A DNA stretch of 64,000 nucleotides from Aliiroseovarius crassostreae (GCF_001307765.1 NZ_LKBA01000006.1:400001-464000); one strand, 5' to 3'; positions 7,452 to 16,080 are shown, counted from the stretch's first letter. Notes: a model not told the origin generated them from the letters alone. Numbers and translations: made by a program.

Positions 7452-8348
7452 TCAGCACAAAGTGACATTTGTGACGGGGAAAACGCGGTTTTCCTGTTCA
7501 TCCCAATGGGTTTTGGTCAGCACATTGCCGTCACGCCGCACCTCTCGGATCGCCTGTAAATCGACCTCGGCCCAGGTCCATCCCGGCGTGTCGAAACTGC
7601 CCTGTGCAAGGATGCCATTGGCGGGGAACCCCTTGTCGGGTGGGCCATATATGGCCGCAGCCCCCGTGTTGACATCCACCACTTCGTTCCAATCCGCCCG
7701 TCCCTGCGTCGGGGCGTGAACGGTGATGCATTGCCCTTCCAATGCCCGCGCCATGGCCCCCACCCGCACGCGGGTATAGCCCTCCAGCCCTTCCGTGGCA
7801 GAGGGCACCAGAATGATCTCGGCCCCCACGTCGATCAGCGCCCGCCCCAACAGGGGAAACTCGCTGTCATAACAGATCAAGACACCAATCTTGCCCAGCG
7901 CAGTGTCCATCACGACAAGCGGCCGCCCGCCCTGCACCTGCATCGGGTCCCGCTCCCACCGGGTCATGATCTGCTTGTCATGAATGACCTGCGCCCCGTC
8001 CGGGGTGAAAAATGTGGCACGGTTTACCGGGTGTGGAAAATCCGGGTCAAAACACGGGCCGGAGGGACCAAGGATGTGGACACCCCGCGCCGCCGCAAGC
8101 CCCGCGAGAACCGCGTTCATCTCATCCATCCGATCCGCAACCGCCCGCATCGAGCCCTGCACGTCAGCGGCAATATCGCGCCCGGCCAGCGACGCGAGCT
8201 CCATTGCACCATATTCGGGAAAAACCAAAAGCTCTGCCTTCTGCTCCACCGCCGCCCCGACCCAGCGCGTGAGCTTGCCTTCAACGCTGGCCCAGTCGTC
8301 ATGCCAGTCAATCGGATAGGCCGCCGCCGCAATACGCAGTTTGCTCAT
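7452..8348 (-). CDS. carbon-nitrogen hydrolase (nitrilase superfamily)
   Basis: A 298-residue enzyme with the nitrilase catalytic triad: Glu45 in VFPEYG, Lys125 in HDKQIM and Cys159 in GVLICYDSEFP. Such enzymes hydrolyse amides or nitriles, for example omega-amides or N-carbamoyl compounds; the substrate cannot be named. It lies upstream of infA on the same strand and downstream of GNAT and NTF2-like genes, separated from the GNAT gene by a pair of family-B repeats. The three may form one metabolic group. Confidence 0.88.
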   Translation of the reverse strand: MSKLRIAAAAYPIDWHDDWASVEGKLTRWVGAAVEQKAELLVFPEYGAMELASLAGRDIAADVQGSMRAVADRMDEMNAVLAGLAAARGVHILGPSGPCFDPDFPHPVNRATFFTPDGAQVIHDKQIMTRWERDPMQVQGGRPLVVMDTALGKIGVLICYDSEFPLLGRALIDVGAEIILVPSATEGLEGYTRVRVGAMARALEGQCITVHAPTQGRADWNEVVDVNTGAAAIYGPPDKGFPANGILAQGSFDTPGWTWAEVDLQAIREVRRDGNVLTKTHWDEQENRVFPVTNVTLC

Positions 8349-8368
8349 GATCTTCCTCTTATCGTTCA

Positions 8369-8501
8369 GGGGTGCTGCCCCTCGCCTCTTCGAGGCTCAC
8401 CCCGGGATATTTTAAACCAGAAAATAGAGGCACCCGTCCCGGTCATTTTCTGGTCAGAAATATCCTGGGGTGAGGACAAAGTCCGAGGGGCAAAGCCCCT
8501 G
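8369..8501. repeat. family-B repeat, inverted pair
   Basis: Two copies of the family-B repeat lie head to head: 8369-8428 read on the minus strand and 8443-8501 on the plus strand. Each contains TATTTTCTGGT followed by GAAATATCCTGGGGTGA-like sequence and a GGGGC-N3-GCCCC hairpin. Copies also occur near 11981 and 57341. The hairpins could end transcription of the flanking minus-strand genes. Confidence 0.7.
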
Positions 8502-8507
8502 CTTCCC

Positions 8508-9104
8508 TCACAGGGCGCGGATCCAGAATTGAAGTTGTTTTACATCTTCGTTCACTTTTCCAACATCTTTCCAGGGAAAAGACGCCAGAACCCCGTCAAT
8601 CTTTTCATATCCCCGCTTTCGCCAAAACTCATCCAACGGGCGATAGTTGGCGGGCCTGGCCGGGTGGTCCAATGGGCGGATCACGCTGCAAAACGCGGCG
8701 TATCGGCGCCCGAGGGTGCGGGCATGTGCTTCGCGGATGTCAAAAAAGCGATGCCCGATACCGCGCCCACGAAAGCTCGGCAACAGCACGCTTTCCGCAT
8801 GATAAAAGATGTCGCCAAGCTCATATCCGCTCTTTGCAAAAGCCGCGGCGAAATCATCGGCATGATCTTCCATCGGCGTGCCGGTTGCCGCCCCGACCAG
8901 CCTATCATCCTCAAAGGCCCCAACCAGCACCGCCCCTGCGGATTTGCGATAGCTCTGCAGGTAGCGGTGTTCATATTCGAATGTCCCATCATAAAGATAA
9001 GGCCAGTCGCGAAACACCTGCATGCGCAGCCGGGCCACATCTGCCAGATGATCCTCCAGATCCGCACCTGTCAGGGGGCGAACATCAATTCCCGCGGACG
9101 TCAT
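8508..9104 (-). CDS. GNAT family N-acetyltransferase
   Basis: A 198-residue protein with a GNAT fold. Motif A is visible as ESVLLPSFRGRGIGHRFFDIREAHA (R-G-R-G-I-G, the acetyl-CoA pyrophosphate loop, about residues 113-118). It overlaps the NTF2-like gene by 4 bp (ATGA type), so the two are translationally coupled. The substrate is unknown. It sits with a nitrilase-type amidohydrolase, which hints at metabolism of an amine or amide. Confidence 0.85.
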   Translation of the reverse strand: MTSAGIDVRPLTGADLEDHLADVARLRMQVFRDWPYLYDGTFEYEHRYLQSYRKSAGAVLVGAFEDDRLVGAATGTPMEDHADDFAAAFAKSGYELGDIFYHAESVLLPSFRGRGIGHRFFDIREAHARTLGRRYAAFCSVIRPLDHPARPANYRPLDEFWRKRGYEKIDGVLASFPWKDVGKVNEDVKQLQFWIRAL

Positions 9105-9496
9105 GAGACCTGCCGGATCCAGTCGTTGAGGTTGTAATAGGTGGTCACCCGCGTGATCAGCCCGTCCTTGAGCGAGAAGAATGCCCCGGCGGGCAGCACA
9201 TAGGTCTGGCCATGCGCCTCTGGCAGTCCCGGATCGGTTTTCAGATAGGTGCCATTCACGGTAAATTCGGCCGCGCCACGGGTGCCATCCGCGCTGACCA
9301 TCACCACCATATCGGTGAGCTGCTCGCTATAGGTTTCATTCATATGGGCGCAAAATTCACCAAACGCGTCTTTGCCCACGCGCCGCGCCCCTTCATTCAC
9401 GTCATGCACGAACTCATCCGACAGGCAGGCCACCATGCCCGCGATGTCCCCCGCATTGAATGCGGCATAGTAGCGTTGAATAGTGTCGCGGCTCAT
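9101..9496 (-). CDS. NTF2-like / SnoaL-like (ketosteroid isomerase-related) protein
   Basis: A 131-residue single-domain protein with the NTF2-like opening pattern IQRYYAAFNAGDIAGMVACLSDEFVHDVNEG and a C-terminal beta region ending YYNLNDWIRQVS. These alpha+beta barrels act as isomerases, hydrolases or binding proteins, and the function here is unknown. It is coupled to the GNAT gene downstream by overlapping start and stop codons. Confidence 0.8.
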   Translation of the reverse strand: MSRDTIQRYYAAFNAGDIAGMVACLSDEFVHDVNEGARRVGKDAFGEFCAHMNETYSEQLTDMVVMVSADGTRGAAEFTVNGTYLKTDPGLPEAHGQTYVLPAGAFFSLKDGLITRVTTYYNLNDWIRQVS

Positions 9497-9634
9497 CCGG
9501 TTTCCTCAGCTGATCTCATGGACTTTTTGCCAAACTGCCGCCATGGCACCAGCAGCACAAGCCGGAATGCGACGCTTCACGCCGTATTCCCACCGCAAGT
9601 GTCCCGTTCCCGCCCGGCAAAAGCGCCCGGATGA

Positions 9635-10099
9635 TTAAAGTGGTGGCACCCCTTCGGGCAGACCGAAATGCGCCTGCAGTTTTGCGCGGATCTGGTCGCG
9701 GGCCTGACGGTAGGCGTCAAGCTTTTCCTCGCGCCGCGTTCCAATCGCGGTGGGATCAATAATGGGCCAGTAGATCACCTCAAGATGACAGCGCCGGGCC
9801 AGTTCCTCAGCGCGGGCCTGACTGGCGGGCGACAGCGCAATCACCAGATCGAAACTGGACAGGTCATCCCCCCATTCCTCCATCTGGTCAAAACTGCGCA
9901 CCTTATGCGCCGACAGTTCGACCCCAAGTTCGGAACAGACCGCCACGGCAAAGCCGTCGATTTCCAGCTCGGAATGCACCCCCGCTGACTGGACATAGAT
10001 GTCCTGCCCGTAAAGTGCCTTCATCAGCCCTTCGGCCATCGGTGAGCGCACCGAATTATGATCACAACAAAAAAGAACCGACTGCGGCCGATCAACCAT
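9635..10099 (-). CDS. low-molecular-weight protein tyrosine phosphatase / arsenate reductase-like
   Basis: A 154-residue LMW-PTP fold with the phosphate-binding loop C-x5-R at Cys12-Arg18 (CDHNSVRS) near the N-terminus. Such proteins are either tyrosine phosphatases or thioredoxin-type ArsC arsenate reductases; no arsenic genes are nearby. It directly follows the UPF0262 gene (3-bp gap) in the hisD-UPF0262-phosphatase operon, an order common in Rhodobacterales, so a housekeeping phosphatase is more likely. Confidence 0.85.
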   Translation of the reverse strand: MVDRPQSVLFCCDHNSVRSPMAEGLMKALYGQDIYVQSAGVHSELEIDGFAVAVCSELGVELSAHKVRSFDQMEEWGDDLSSFDLVIALSPASQARAEELARRCHLEVIYWPIIDPTAIGTRREEKLDAYRQARDQIRAKLQAHFGLPEGVPPL

Positions 10100-10102
10100 G
10101 TA

Positions 10103-10585
10103 TTATCCCCAGTGCAATACACAGATCAGAGTGAACAGGCGGCGCGCGGTGTCAAGATCAATTTCCGCTTTGCCCTCAAGCCGCTCCTGCAACACCCGCG
10201 CCCCTTCGTTATGAATCCCGCGCCGCGCCATGTCGATGGCTTCGATCTGGCTGGGCGGCAGGGCCTTGACCGCATCGAAATAGCTTTCACAGATCGCGAA
10301 GTAATCCTTCACCACCTGACGAAATGGCCCAAGCGACAGAAGAACCAGACCCGCAGGCGTGCCCTCTTCGGTCTGGGCCTCCATCACCAGACGTTTTTCC
10401 TGAATGGCCAGACGCAGATGATAGGGGCCTTCCGGCACGACCTGGTCGCCCCGTGCCTCTAGGGCAAAACTGTTGTCTTCCAGCAGATCAAACACCGCCA
10501 CCTTCCGCTCCTGCTCAATCGCAGGGGTGGGGGCGGCCAGTCCGGTCTCGTCAATGTCGATATGGGTGATACGGTTTGTGCTCAT
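10103..10585 (-). CDS. UPF0262 family protein
   Basis: A 160-residue protein matching the UPF0262 pattern: N-terminal RITHIDIDE, then QERKVAVFDLLEDN, GPYHLRLAIQEKRLVMEA, and the C-terminal MARRGIHNEGARVLQERLEGKAEIDLDTARRLFTLICVL. The function is unknown. It is almost always next to hisD in alphaproteobacteria, as here (10 bp after hisD). Confidence 0.9.
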   Translation of the reverse strand: MSTNRITHIDIDETGLAAPTPAIEQERKVAVFDLLEDNSFALEARGDQVVPEGPYHLRLAIQEKRLVMEAQTEEGTPAGLVLLSLGPFRQVVKDYFAICESYFDAVKALPPSQIEAIDMARRGIHNEGARVLQERLEGKAEIDLDTARRLFTLICVLHWG

Positions 10586-10595
10586 GGTCTCAGGT

Positions 10596-11897
10596 CTACT
10601 CGTTCAGGGCGTCAAGCCGCGCACGCACGGACAGGCCATGCGCCTCAAGGCTTTCGGAAATGGCAAGGGTTTCAGCCGCCGGCCCGATCGCGGCCAGTGC
10701 GGCCGGGGTCATCCGCGCCAGGGTGGTGCGCTTAATGAAATCCATCACCGACAGACCCGACGAAAACCGTGCCGAGCGCGCCGTCGGCAGCACATGGTTT
10801 GGCCCCCCAACGTAGTCGCCAATGGCTTCCGGCGTGAATTGACCAAGGAAAATCGCACCGGCATGGGTGCATTTCTGCCCCAGCGCATCCGGGTCCGCGA
10901 CGCAAAGCTCCAGATGTTCCGGCGCAATGCGGTTCGACAACGCCGCCGCCTCATCCAGATCGCGCACGGTGATCACCGCGCCAAAATCACGCCAGCTTGC
11001 CCCGGCAATCGCACGCCGTTCCAGCGTCTGCAGACGGGCATCAACGGCATCAGCCACCGCGCGCCCGAACCCCTCATCGGTGGTGATCAGGAGCGATTGC
11101 GCGCTCTCATCATGTTCGGCCTGGCTCATCAGATCCAGCGCCAGCCAGTCCGGGTTGTTATCCGCATCCGCAATCACAAGGATTTCCGACGGGCCAGCAA
11201 TCATGTCGATGCCCACCTTGCCAAACACCCGGCGCTTGGCAGCTGCCACAAATGCGTTGCCCGGCCCGGTGATCTTGTCGACCGGTTGAATGCTCTCTGT
11301 TCCATAAGCCAGCGCCGCAATCGCCTGCGCCCCGCCAACCCGGTAAATCTCATCCACACCTGCAATTTTTGCAGCAAGCAGCACAAGCGGATTGACCTGT
11401 CCATCCGGCGTGGGCACGGTGATCGCCAGACGCTCAACCCCCGCCACCTTGGCCGGAATCGCGTTCATCAAAACCGAGGACGGATAGGTCGCCAGCCCGC
11501 CGGGCACATAAAGTCCTGCCGCCGAGACCGGCGTCCAGCGCCAGCCCAGATCAGCACCGCTGTCATCGGTCCACATGGCATCCGCAGGCAGTTGTTTCTC
11601 GTGATAGGCCCGGATCCGCGCCGCCGCCAGTTCCAGCGCCTCCCGGTCGGCCCCTGCCACCTTCGCGCATTCCGCCGCAATCTCGCTTTCGCTAAAACGC
11701 AGACGATCTGCCGTCAGCTCCAGACGGTCAAACTTCGCGGTCAGGGCCAGAACCGCCGCATCCCCACGCGCACGCACATCCGCAATGATCCCGGCCACGA
11801 TATCATCCACTTCGGGGCTGTCCTCGCGCTTCATCGACAAAAGCCCGGCAAAGCGCGCTTCGAAATCGGCGTCCTGACTGTTCAGAAACTGGGGCAT
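10596..11897 (-). CDS. hisD: histidinol dehydrogenase
   Basis: A 433-residue enzyme catalysing the last two steps of histidine synthesis (histidinol to histidine, NAD- and Zn-dependent). Signature stretches include GPGNAFVAAAKRRVFGKVGIDMIAGPSE, and SQAEHDESAQSLLIT with zinc and catalytic residues. AAGGAG seven bases before the ATG at 11897 fixes the start. It heads a three-gene operon with UPF0262 and the LMW phosphatase. Confidence 0.97.
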   Translation of the reverse strand: MPQFLNSQDADFEARFAGLLSMKREDSPEVDDIVAGIIADVRARGDAAVLALTAKFDRLELTADRLRFSESEIAAECAKVAGADREALELAAARIRAYHEKQLPADAMWTDDSGADLGWRWTPVSAAGLYVPGGLATYPSSVLMNAIPAKVAGVERLAITVPTPDGQVNPLVLLAAKIAGVDEIYRVGGAQAIAALAYGTESIQPVDKITGPGNAFVAAAKRRVFGKVGIDMIAGPSEILVIADADNNPDWLALDLMSQAEHDESAQSLLITTDEGFGRAVADAVDARLQTLERRAIAGASWRDFGAVITVRDLDEAAALSNRIAPEHLELCVADPDALGQKCTHAGAIFLGQFTPEAIGDYVGGPNHVLPTARSARFSSGLSVMDFIKRTTLARMTPAALAAIGPAAETLAISESLEAHGLSVRARLDALNE

Positions 11898-11980
11898 GGT
11901 GATCTCCTTTGACCAACCTCTAACGGCCCGCCCCCCTGCCCTCAAGCCCGCACCCGCCCCCTCGGCGCAATTTTCCGCCC

Positions 11981-12043
11981 TTATTTTCTGGTTTGAAATA
12001 TCCTGGGGTGAATTGGCGCAGCCAAGAGGGGCAAAGCCCCTGT
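11981..12043. repeat. family-B repeat
   Basis: A copy of the dispersed unit with TATTTTCTGGT, GAAATATCCTGGGGTGA and a GGGGC-AAA-GCCCC hairpin. It lies between hisD and DUF2948, directly next to a family-A repeat. The hairpin is not followed by a clear T run, so a role as a terminator is uncertain. Confidence 0.7.
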
Positions 12044-12050
12044 TTACCCG

Positions 12051-12120
12051 AGCGTTTCGGGAGCAACCTGTGACACATGGTTATTCCGAAACGCCCACGA
12101 CATTGATGTCTCTTACCGGG
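12051..12120. repeat. family-A repeat (partial MITE-like unit)
   Basis: It begins AGCGTTTCGG and contains CCGAAACGCCCACGACATTG. Its core (12085-12110) is nearly identical, in reverse complement, to the right half of the copy at 18981-19093, and matches the copy at 16081-16141 in the same orientation. It fills the gap between hisD and DUF2948 together with the family-B repeat. Confidence 0.7.
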
Positions 12121-12161
12121 TGTCCACTTATTGCTGCGTCCCAACAAAAAATAGAAACGCT

Positions 12162-12644
12162 TCAGGGATGCTCGGGCGTATGTTTCGAGGGCGCAATATA
12201 GGGTCGGGTCACATCCTGAAGCGTGACATCCAGCGTCTCGACCTCCAGCTGGATCGCACCATCCCCCGCCAGTGTCAGTTCAACCACGCCGGTGCCATCC
12301 TCTCCGGCGGTAAATGACAGCGACAACAGGGACAGGATCGTGTCCGCGTCTCGCGACACACCCTGACTTTTGACCTTCATCACATCGGATACCGACAGCA
12401 CCGCCTGCACCCGCTCCACCTCGCGTCCCCGCAGCTTTGCCGCCTCCAGGTCTTCCCAGCGGAATCGGTTCAGAAGCAGGGAAAACCGGCGTTTCCCTGC
12501 CTGCCACGACATCTCGGACGCCGGAAACACCGCATCTTGCGTCAGCGTCGACAGAACCTGCAGATCTTCCGTGTCATAGGCCAGAAGGCGCAGCGCCTCT
12601 TCGCCGCCATCTTCGAACCGGGCATCCGCGATCTCGTGTGTCAT
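12162..12644 (-). CDS. DUF2948 family protein
   Basis: A 160-residue protein with the pattern ADARFEDGGEEALRLLAYDTEDLQVLSTLTQDAVF and a repeated beta-rich C-terminus. I assign it to DUF2948 from that pattern and its position. It lies 6 bp downstream of murA on the same strand, an arrangement frequent in Rhodobacterales. Function unknown. Confidence 0.85.
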   Translation of the reverse strand: MTHEIADARFEDGGEEALRLLAYDTEDLQVLSTLTQDAVFPASEMSWQAGKRRFSLLLNRFRWEDLEAAKLRGREVERVQAVLSVSDVMKVKSQGVSRDADTILSLLSLSFTAGEDGTGVVELTLAGDGAIQLEVETLDVTLQDVTRPYIAPSKHTPEHP

Positions 12645-12650
12645 GTGGGC

Positions 12651-13916
12651 TTACTCCTTGATCCGTTCGATCTTTGCCCCGATCGACGACAGTTTGCGCA
12701 CCACTTTCTCATACCCCCGATCAAGGTGATAGACCCGGCTGACAATGGTTTCCCCCTCGGCCGCCATGGCCGCCAGGATCAACGAGACCGAGGCGCGCAG
12801 ATCGGTGGCCATCACCGGTGCGCCCTTCAGCTTTTCAACCCCATGCACAGTGGCCGTCCCCCCATGCACCTCGATATTGGCCCCCATCCGCATCAGCTCC
12901 GGCGCATGCATGAACCGGTTTTCAAAGATCGTTTCATGCAGGGTCGACGTCCCTTCAGCGGTGCAGAGCATCGCCATCATCTGCGCCTGAAGATCGGTCG
13001 GGAAGCCGGGGAACGGTTCGGTGGTCACATCCACCGCCGAGACACGCCCGTTGCGACGGGCCACTTTCAGCCCCTTTTCGGTCTCTTCCACATGGATGCC
13101 CGCCGCGTCGAGCTTTTCGCAAAAGCTCTCAACCAGCGAAATGCGCCCGCCGAGGCATTCCACCTCACCCCCGGCAATCGCAGGCGCCAGCATATAGGTG
13201 CCCAGTTCGATCCGGTCGGTGACAACCGGATGGGTGGCGCCATGCAGGCGATCAACCCCCTGAATGATGATCTCGGACGTGCCGTCCCCGTCGATCTGCG
13301 CGCCCATCTTGCGCAGACAGGTCGCCAGATCGACGATCTCCGGCTCGCGGGCGGCATTTTTCAGCACCGTTGTGCCCTTTGCCAGCGTGGCGGCCATCAT
13401 GATGTTCTCGGTCGCCCCCACCGAGGCAAAGCTGAGCTCGATCTCGGCCCCTTTCAGACCGCGCGGCGCCTTGGCGTGCAGATACCCTTCCTTGAGCTCA
13501 ATCTCGGCGCCCAGTTTTTCGAGGCCAAAGATATGCAGGTCCATCGGGCGGGCGCCAATCGCGCAGCCGCCGGGAAGCGACACAACCGCGTGGCCCAGAC
13601 GCGCCAGCATCGGCCCCAGCACAAGGTTCGATGCGCGCATTTTGCGCACGATGTCATATTCGGCCACGTGGTTGTTGATGTCATGGCTGGACATGGTCAG
13701 GACCTGTCCCTCCTGCATCGACGCGGCTTCGGCCCCAAGGCTTTCCAGAAGCTCGGTCATGGTCTTGATATCAGACAGGCGAGGCGCGTTGGTCAGGGTC
13801 AGCGGCTCTTCGCTTAAAAGCGTCGCGGGCATCAGGGTCAGGCAGGCGTTTTTGGCCCCTGCAATCGGGATTTGCCCGTTCAGCGCACCGCCGCCTGTTA
13901 CAATAATCGAATCCAT
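12651..13916 (-). CDS. murA: UDP-N-acetylglucosamine 1-carboxyvinyltransferase MurA
   Basis: A 421-residue enzyme of the first committed step of peptidoglycan synthesis, adding enolpyruvate from PEP to UDP-GlcNAc. Lys22-Asn23 (GAKNA) and the catalytic cysteine Cys118 in [10 protein letters not shown], the residue modified by fosfomycin, are present. Full length. It is followed by DUF2948 and preceded by a small coding gene. Confidence 0.97.
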   Translation of the reverse strand: MDSIIVTGGGALNGQIPIAGAKNACLTLMPATLLSEEPLTLTNAPRLSDIKTMTELLESLGAEAASMQEGQVLTMSSHDINNHVAEYDIVRKMRASNLVLGPMLARLGHAVVSLPGGCAIGARPMDLHIFGLEKLGAEIELKEGYLHAKAPRGLKGAEIELSFASVGATENIMMAATLAKGTTVLKNAAREPEIVDLATCLRKMGAQIDGDGTSEIIIQGVDRLHGATHPVVTDRIELGTYMLAPAIAGGEVECLGGRISLVESFCEKLDAAGIHVEETEKGLKVARRNGRVSAVDVTTEPFPGFPTDLQAQMMAMLCTAEGTSTLHETIFENRFMHAPELMRMGANIEVHGGTATVHGVEKLKGAPVMATDLRASVSLILAAMAAEGETIVSRVYHLDRGYEKVVRKLSSIGAKIERIKE

Positions 13917-13931
13917 CTGAACCGCCTCTCT

Positions 13932-14114
13932 TTACTCTTTCTGCTCTGGTCCGGGCTGTTCACCCGCCTGATATGCCTGATTTTCAGCCTGATCCGCCCG
14001 CGCACGGGCCTGGGCCTTGCGCCGCCCCATATTGGCCTTCAGCGCAGCCTTCAATCGGTCTTCACGGGATAGCCCTTTTTTTGCGGGCTTTGCAGGGGAG
14101 TTTTTCTGTTCCAT
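13932..14114 (-). CDS. small Lys/Ala-rich hypothetical protein
   Basis: A 60-residue, highly charged, coiled-coil-like protein (RKAQARARADQAENQAYQAG). The start lies close after a Lys-rich stretch (MEQKNSPAKPAKKGLSREDRLKAALK). It is 15 bp upstream of murA on the same strand, so it probably shares its transcript. Low-complexity proteins of this kind are often annotated beside murA in this order; no function is known to me. Confidence 0.65.
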   Translation of the reverse strand: MEQKNSPAKPAKKGLSREDRLKAALKANMGRRKAQARARADQAENQAYQAGEQPGPEQKE

Positions 14115-14204
14115 GGAAAATTATTTACCCCAGACCCAAAAAAGGGTCCAGAAGGGGCTTGCACCCCTGAGCGAATATGAGTATTCCCCGCCTCACACAA
14201 CGAT

Positions 14205-14279
14205 GCTGTGGTAGCTCAGTGGTAGAGCGCACCCTTGGTAAGGGTGAGGTCGGGAGTTCAATCCTCCCTCACAGCACCA
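14205..14279 (+). tRNA. tRNA-Thr (GGT)
   Basis: A 75-nt cloverleaf with acceptor GCTGTGG/TCACAGC, D arm GCTC/GAGC, anticodon stem-loop CACCC-TTGGTAA-GGGTG (GGT), T arm GGGAG-TTCAATC-CTCCC and encoded CCA. All stems pair. Confidence 0.97.
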
Positions 14280-14450
14280 TCCCCCCCCTAAATCAGAAAA
14301 CAATAAAATACAATCCTCGCGGGTCTTTTGTGACATCTGACCGCATGGGGAGGACCGGCCTTTTCGGTGATTTCTCCATGGATCCCCAATGAAAAAAGAA
14401 CTTTGCGCACCGGGCATGGCACAAAGGAGTGTGGCGAAGCGCGCGCTATA

Positions 14451-14474
14451 GCGGATTACCTTAAGGTAATCCGC
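14451..14474. promoter_or_regulatory. perfect 24-bp palindrome upstream of luxR
   Basis: The arms GCGGATTACC and GGTAATCCGC flank TTAA, making a fully symmetric 24-bp site 45 bp before the luxR start. A second TTAAGGTAA occurs at 14497-14505. The lack of a T run argues against a terminator. It is larger than, and unlike, the usual lux box (ACCTGTC-type arms), so it could be the site of this LuxR or of another regulator. Confidence 0.6.
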
Positions 14475-14518
14475 AATTTTGGGTTGTAAAGCCCCGTTAA
14501 GGTAAACAGAATTTGCCC

Positions 14519-15130
14519 ATGGGACGTAACCAGAGTATCGATTCTTTGTTGGCAGAACTGACCCCCTTGGCGGAAGCGGGGTATTTCATCGGTTTGCACA
14601 TCCGGTTTGCCTCGCCGCTGATGACATTTCAGACCTTCCCGCAGGCCTGGACCGATCACTATACCCAAAATGCCTACGCCCTGCGCGATCCGCTGATCGC
14701 AACCGGGATTTCCCATACCGGCGCCATCCGCTGGAGTGCAATCACCCTGCCGGATCCGTTTGGCATTATGGACGAGGCCAAGACCTTCGGACTGGTCTAT
14801 GGGGTCTGCGTCTCTTGTGGGCCTGTGACCTCGCGCACGGTTGCAAGCGTGGCGCGCAGTGATCGCGAATTCACCGACGAAGAGATTGCCACGATTACGG
14901 GCATCGTCCTGAGATTGCATCATGAAACCCAGCCCCCTGACAGCCTGACCAATGCCGAAATCGAAGCCCTGCGTATTCTGGCGGCAGGGGAAAGATATGC
15001 CAATGGCGCTGCCCTGCTTGGCATTTCGGAAAGCGCGCTGAAGGCCCGACTGAGCTCGGCGCGCAAGAAACTGTTTGCGCGCACCTCGGCCGAGGCCATC
15101 CAGCGCGCCAAAGATTACCGCCTGATCTAG
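14519..15130 (+). CDS. luxR: LuxR-family autoinducer-binding transcriptional regulator
   Basis: A 203-residue protein with an N-terminal autoinducer-binding domain (about residues 20-135). It has the expected aromatic and acidic residues (Trp44, Tyr48, Asp57-Pro58, Trp72) and a C-terminal HTH from about 142 (LTNAEIEALRILAAGERYANGAALLGISESALKARLSSARKKL). The HTH is more divergent than in LuxR itself. The ATG at 14519 is used; a TTG two codons earlier is possible. It lies 76 bp before luxI on the same strand, and a 24-bp palindrome precedes it. It probably senses the AHL made by LuxI. Confidence 0.9.
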   Translation: MGRNQSIDSLLAELTPLAEAGYFIGLHIRFASPLMTFQTFPQAWTDHYTQNAYALRDPLIATGISHTGAIRWSAITLPDPFGIMDEAKTFGLVYGVCVSCGPVTSRTVASVARSDREFTDEEIATITGIVLRLHHETQPPDSLTNAEIEALRILAAGERYANGAALLGISESALKARLSSARKKLFARTSAEAIQRAKDYRLI

Positions 15131-15142
15131 GCGGCGACCCCG

Positions 15143-15172
15143 GGACATCGACCACTGCCACTGGCGGTGTCC
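15143..15172. promoter_or_regulatory. inverted repeat between luxR and luxI
   Basis: GGACA (15143-15147) and TGTCC (15168-15172) enclose CACTGCC-ACT-GGCGGTG (one mismatch). The nested symmetry upstream of luxI makes this a candidate regulator site for luxI or an RNA hairpin in the luxR-luxI transcript. No T run follows. Confidence 0.45.
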
Positions 15173-15206
15173 TCTACATTTGCTCAATCTTACCTGGAGG
15201 GAAGTC

Positions 15207-15794
15207 ATGCAAACCACCACTCTTTCGTTCGAAAATCTGCACAACCATGGCGAGCTTTTCGCAAATCTGCTTCGCGCAAGACGGCAGAGCTTCATCGTTC
15301 AAAACAACTGGGACCTGCCCGAGGCGCTGGGGATGGAATATGACCAGTATGACACCCCGGCCAGCCGTTGGGTTGCGGTGCATGAATTTGGACAGATCCT
15401 TGCCGGGATTCGGCTGACCCCAACCACCACGCGCTGCGGCATCTACAGCTACATGATCCGTGACGCTCAGCTGGGCCTGCTGGAGTCGATCCCCCAGGAT
15501 CTGCTTTATGACGAGGCCCCGGTGGCCGATACTATCTGGGAATCGAGCCGCGTTTTCGTGGCACATGACACGCCGCAGCGCATTCGCAACGTGGTGCATG
15601 GGATGCTGATCAGCCAGATGACCAAAACCGCCCGCGATCTGGGGGCAACCCAGGTTCTGGGTCTCATTCCCGCAGCCTGGCCCCGCTTTGCCAAACGGCT
15701 GAAACTGGATATCGAAGCCGCCGGGCGCATCATGCATCTCGACGGTGTCGACAATCAGGTGGTGAAGATCAACCTGACCAAGAAGCTGCACTGA
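15207..15794 (+). CDS. luxI: acyl-homoserine-lactone synthase
   Basis: A 195-residue LuxI-type enzyme that joins S-adenosylmethionine and an acyl carrier to make AHL. The conserved residues are in place: Arg25/26 and Trp35 (RRQSF...NNW), Asp46 and nearby Asp49, Arg69 (GIRLTPT), and Glu112 with Arg115 (IWESSRVFV). The start at 15207 has TGGAGGG six bases upstream; an upstream in-frame start at 15180 lacks a ribosome site. It is followed by a strong terminator. The acyl chain length cannot be predicted. Confidence 0.95.
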   Translation: MQTTTLSFENLHNHGELFANLLRARRQSFIVQNNWDLPEALGMEYDQYDTPASRWVAVHEFGQILAGIRLTPTTTRCGIYSYMIRDAQLGLLESIPQDLLYDEAPVADTIWESSRVFVAHDTPQRIRNVVHGMLISQMTKTARDLGATQVLGLIPAAWPRFAKRLKLDIEAAGRIMHLDGVDNQVVKINLTKKLH

Positions 15795-15809
15795 CCCTGC
15801 CGAGTGCAG

Positions 15810-15865
15810 GGCAAGAAAGGGCGCAACCCTGCGCCCTTTCTTGCCGGTTTTGGCCATTTTTTTTC
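15810..15865 (+). terminator. strong terminator after luxI
   Basis: A 16-bp perfect stem (15810-15825 with 15830-15845, arms GGCAAGAAAGGGCGCA / TGCGCCCTTTCTTGCC) with a 4-nt loop. It is followed by GGTTTTGGCC and a run of eight T. Confidence 0.85.
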
Positions 15866-16080
15866 ACCGCTCTGGCGGAACAATATTATTTTAGCTAATC
15901 TTTCAGAGCATTTTCGCACCACGGATGCGCCTTAAGGCGTCCCCGCCCGCGCAATGATTATCTGTGTTCAAGCGGCGTTTCGGCTGCCATGAACACCCGT
16001 TCATGTGCAGCGAAGCCGGGGGGCCGGCATTCAGTAAAACGTTTTGGGACAGGTCCGGTGACCTGCCTTTCCAGTGCTCC
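15866..16080. other. intergenic stretch before the outer-membrane protein gene
   Basis: No gene is supported here. It contains the palindrome CGCCTTAAGGCG (15928-15939), sharing CCTTAAGG with the palindrome before luxR, and a small hairpin CATGAAC-ACCC-GTTCATG (15989-16006). The open frame that runs through it from 15964 is only an upstream extension of the barrel gene. Confidence 0.5.

Noticed and set aside
7716-9137. Long plus-strand open frame of 473 codons
   Set aside because: It is antisense to the nitrilase and GNAT genes, both of which have clear catalytic motifs. It reads as Pro/Arg/His-rich low-complexity typical of GC-rich shadow frames.
10473-11912. Plus-strand open frame of 479 codons
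   Set aside because: It lies opposite hisD, whose motifs and ribosome site are clear.
12537-13817. Plus-strand open frame of 426 codons
   Set aside because: It is antisense to murA, which is complete with catalytic Cys118.
14456-15295. Minus-strand open frame of 279 codons over luxR
   Set aside because: LuxR-type domain residues and the luxI partner establish the plus strand as coding.
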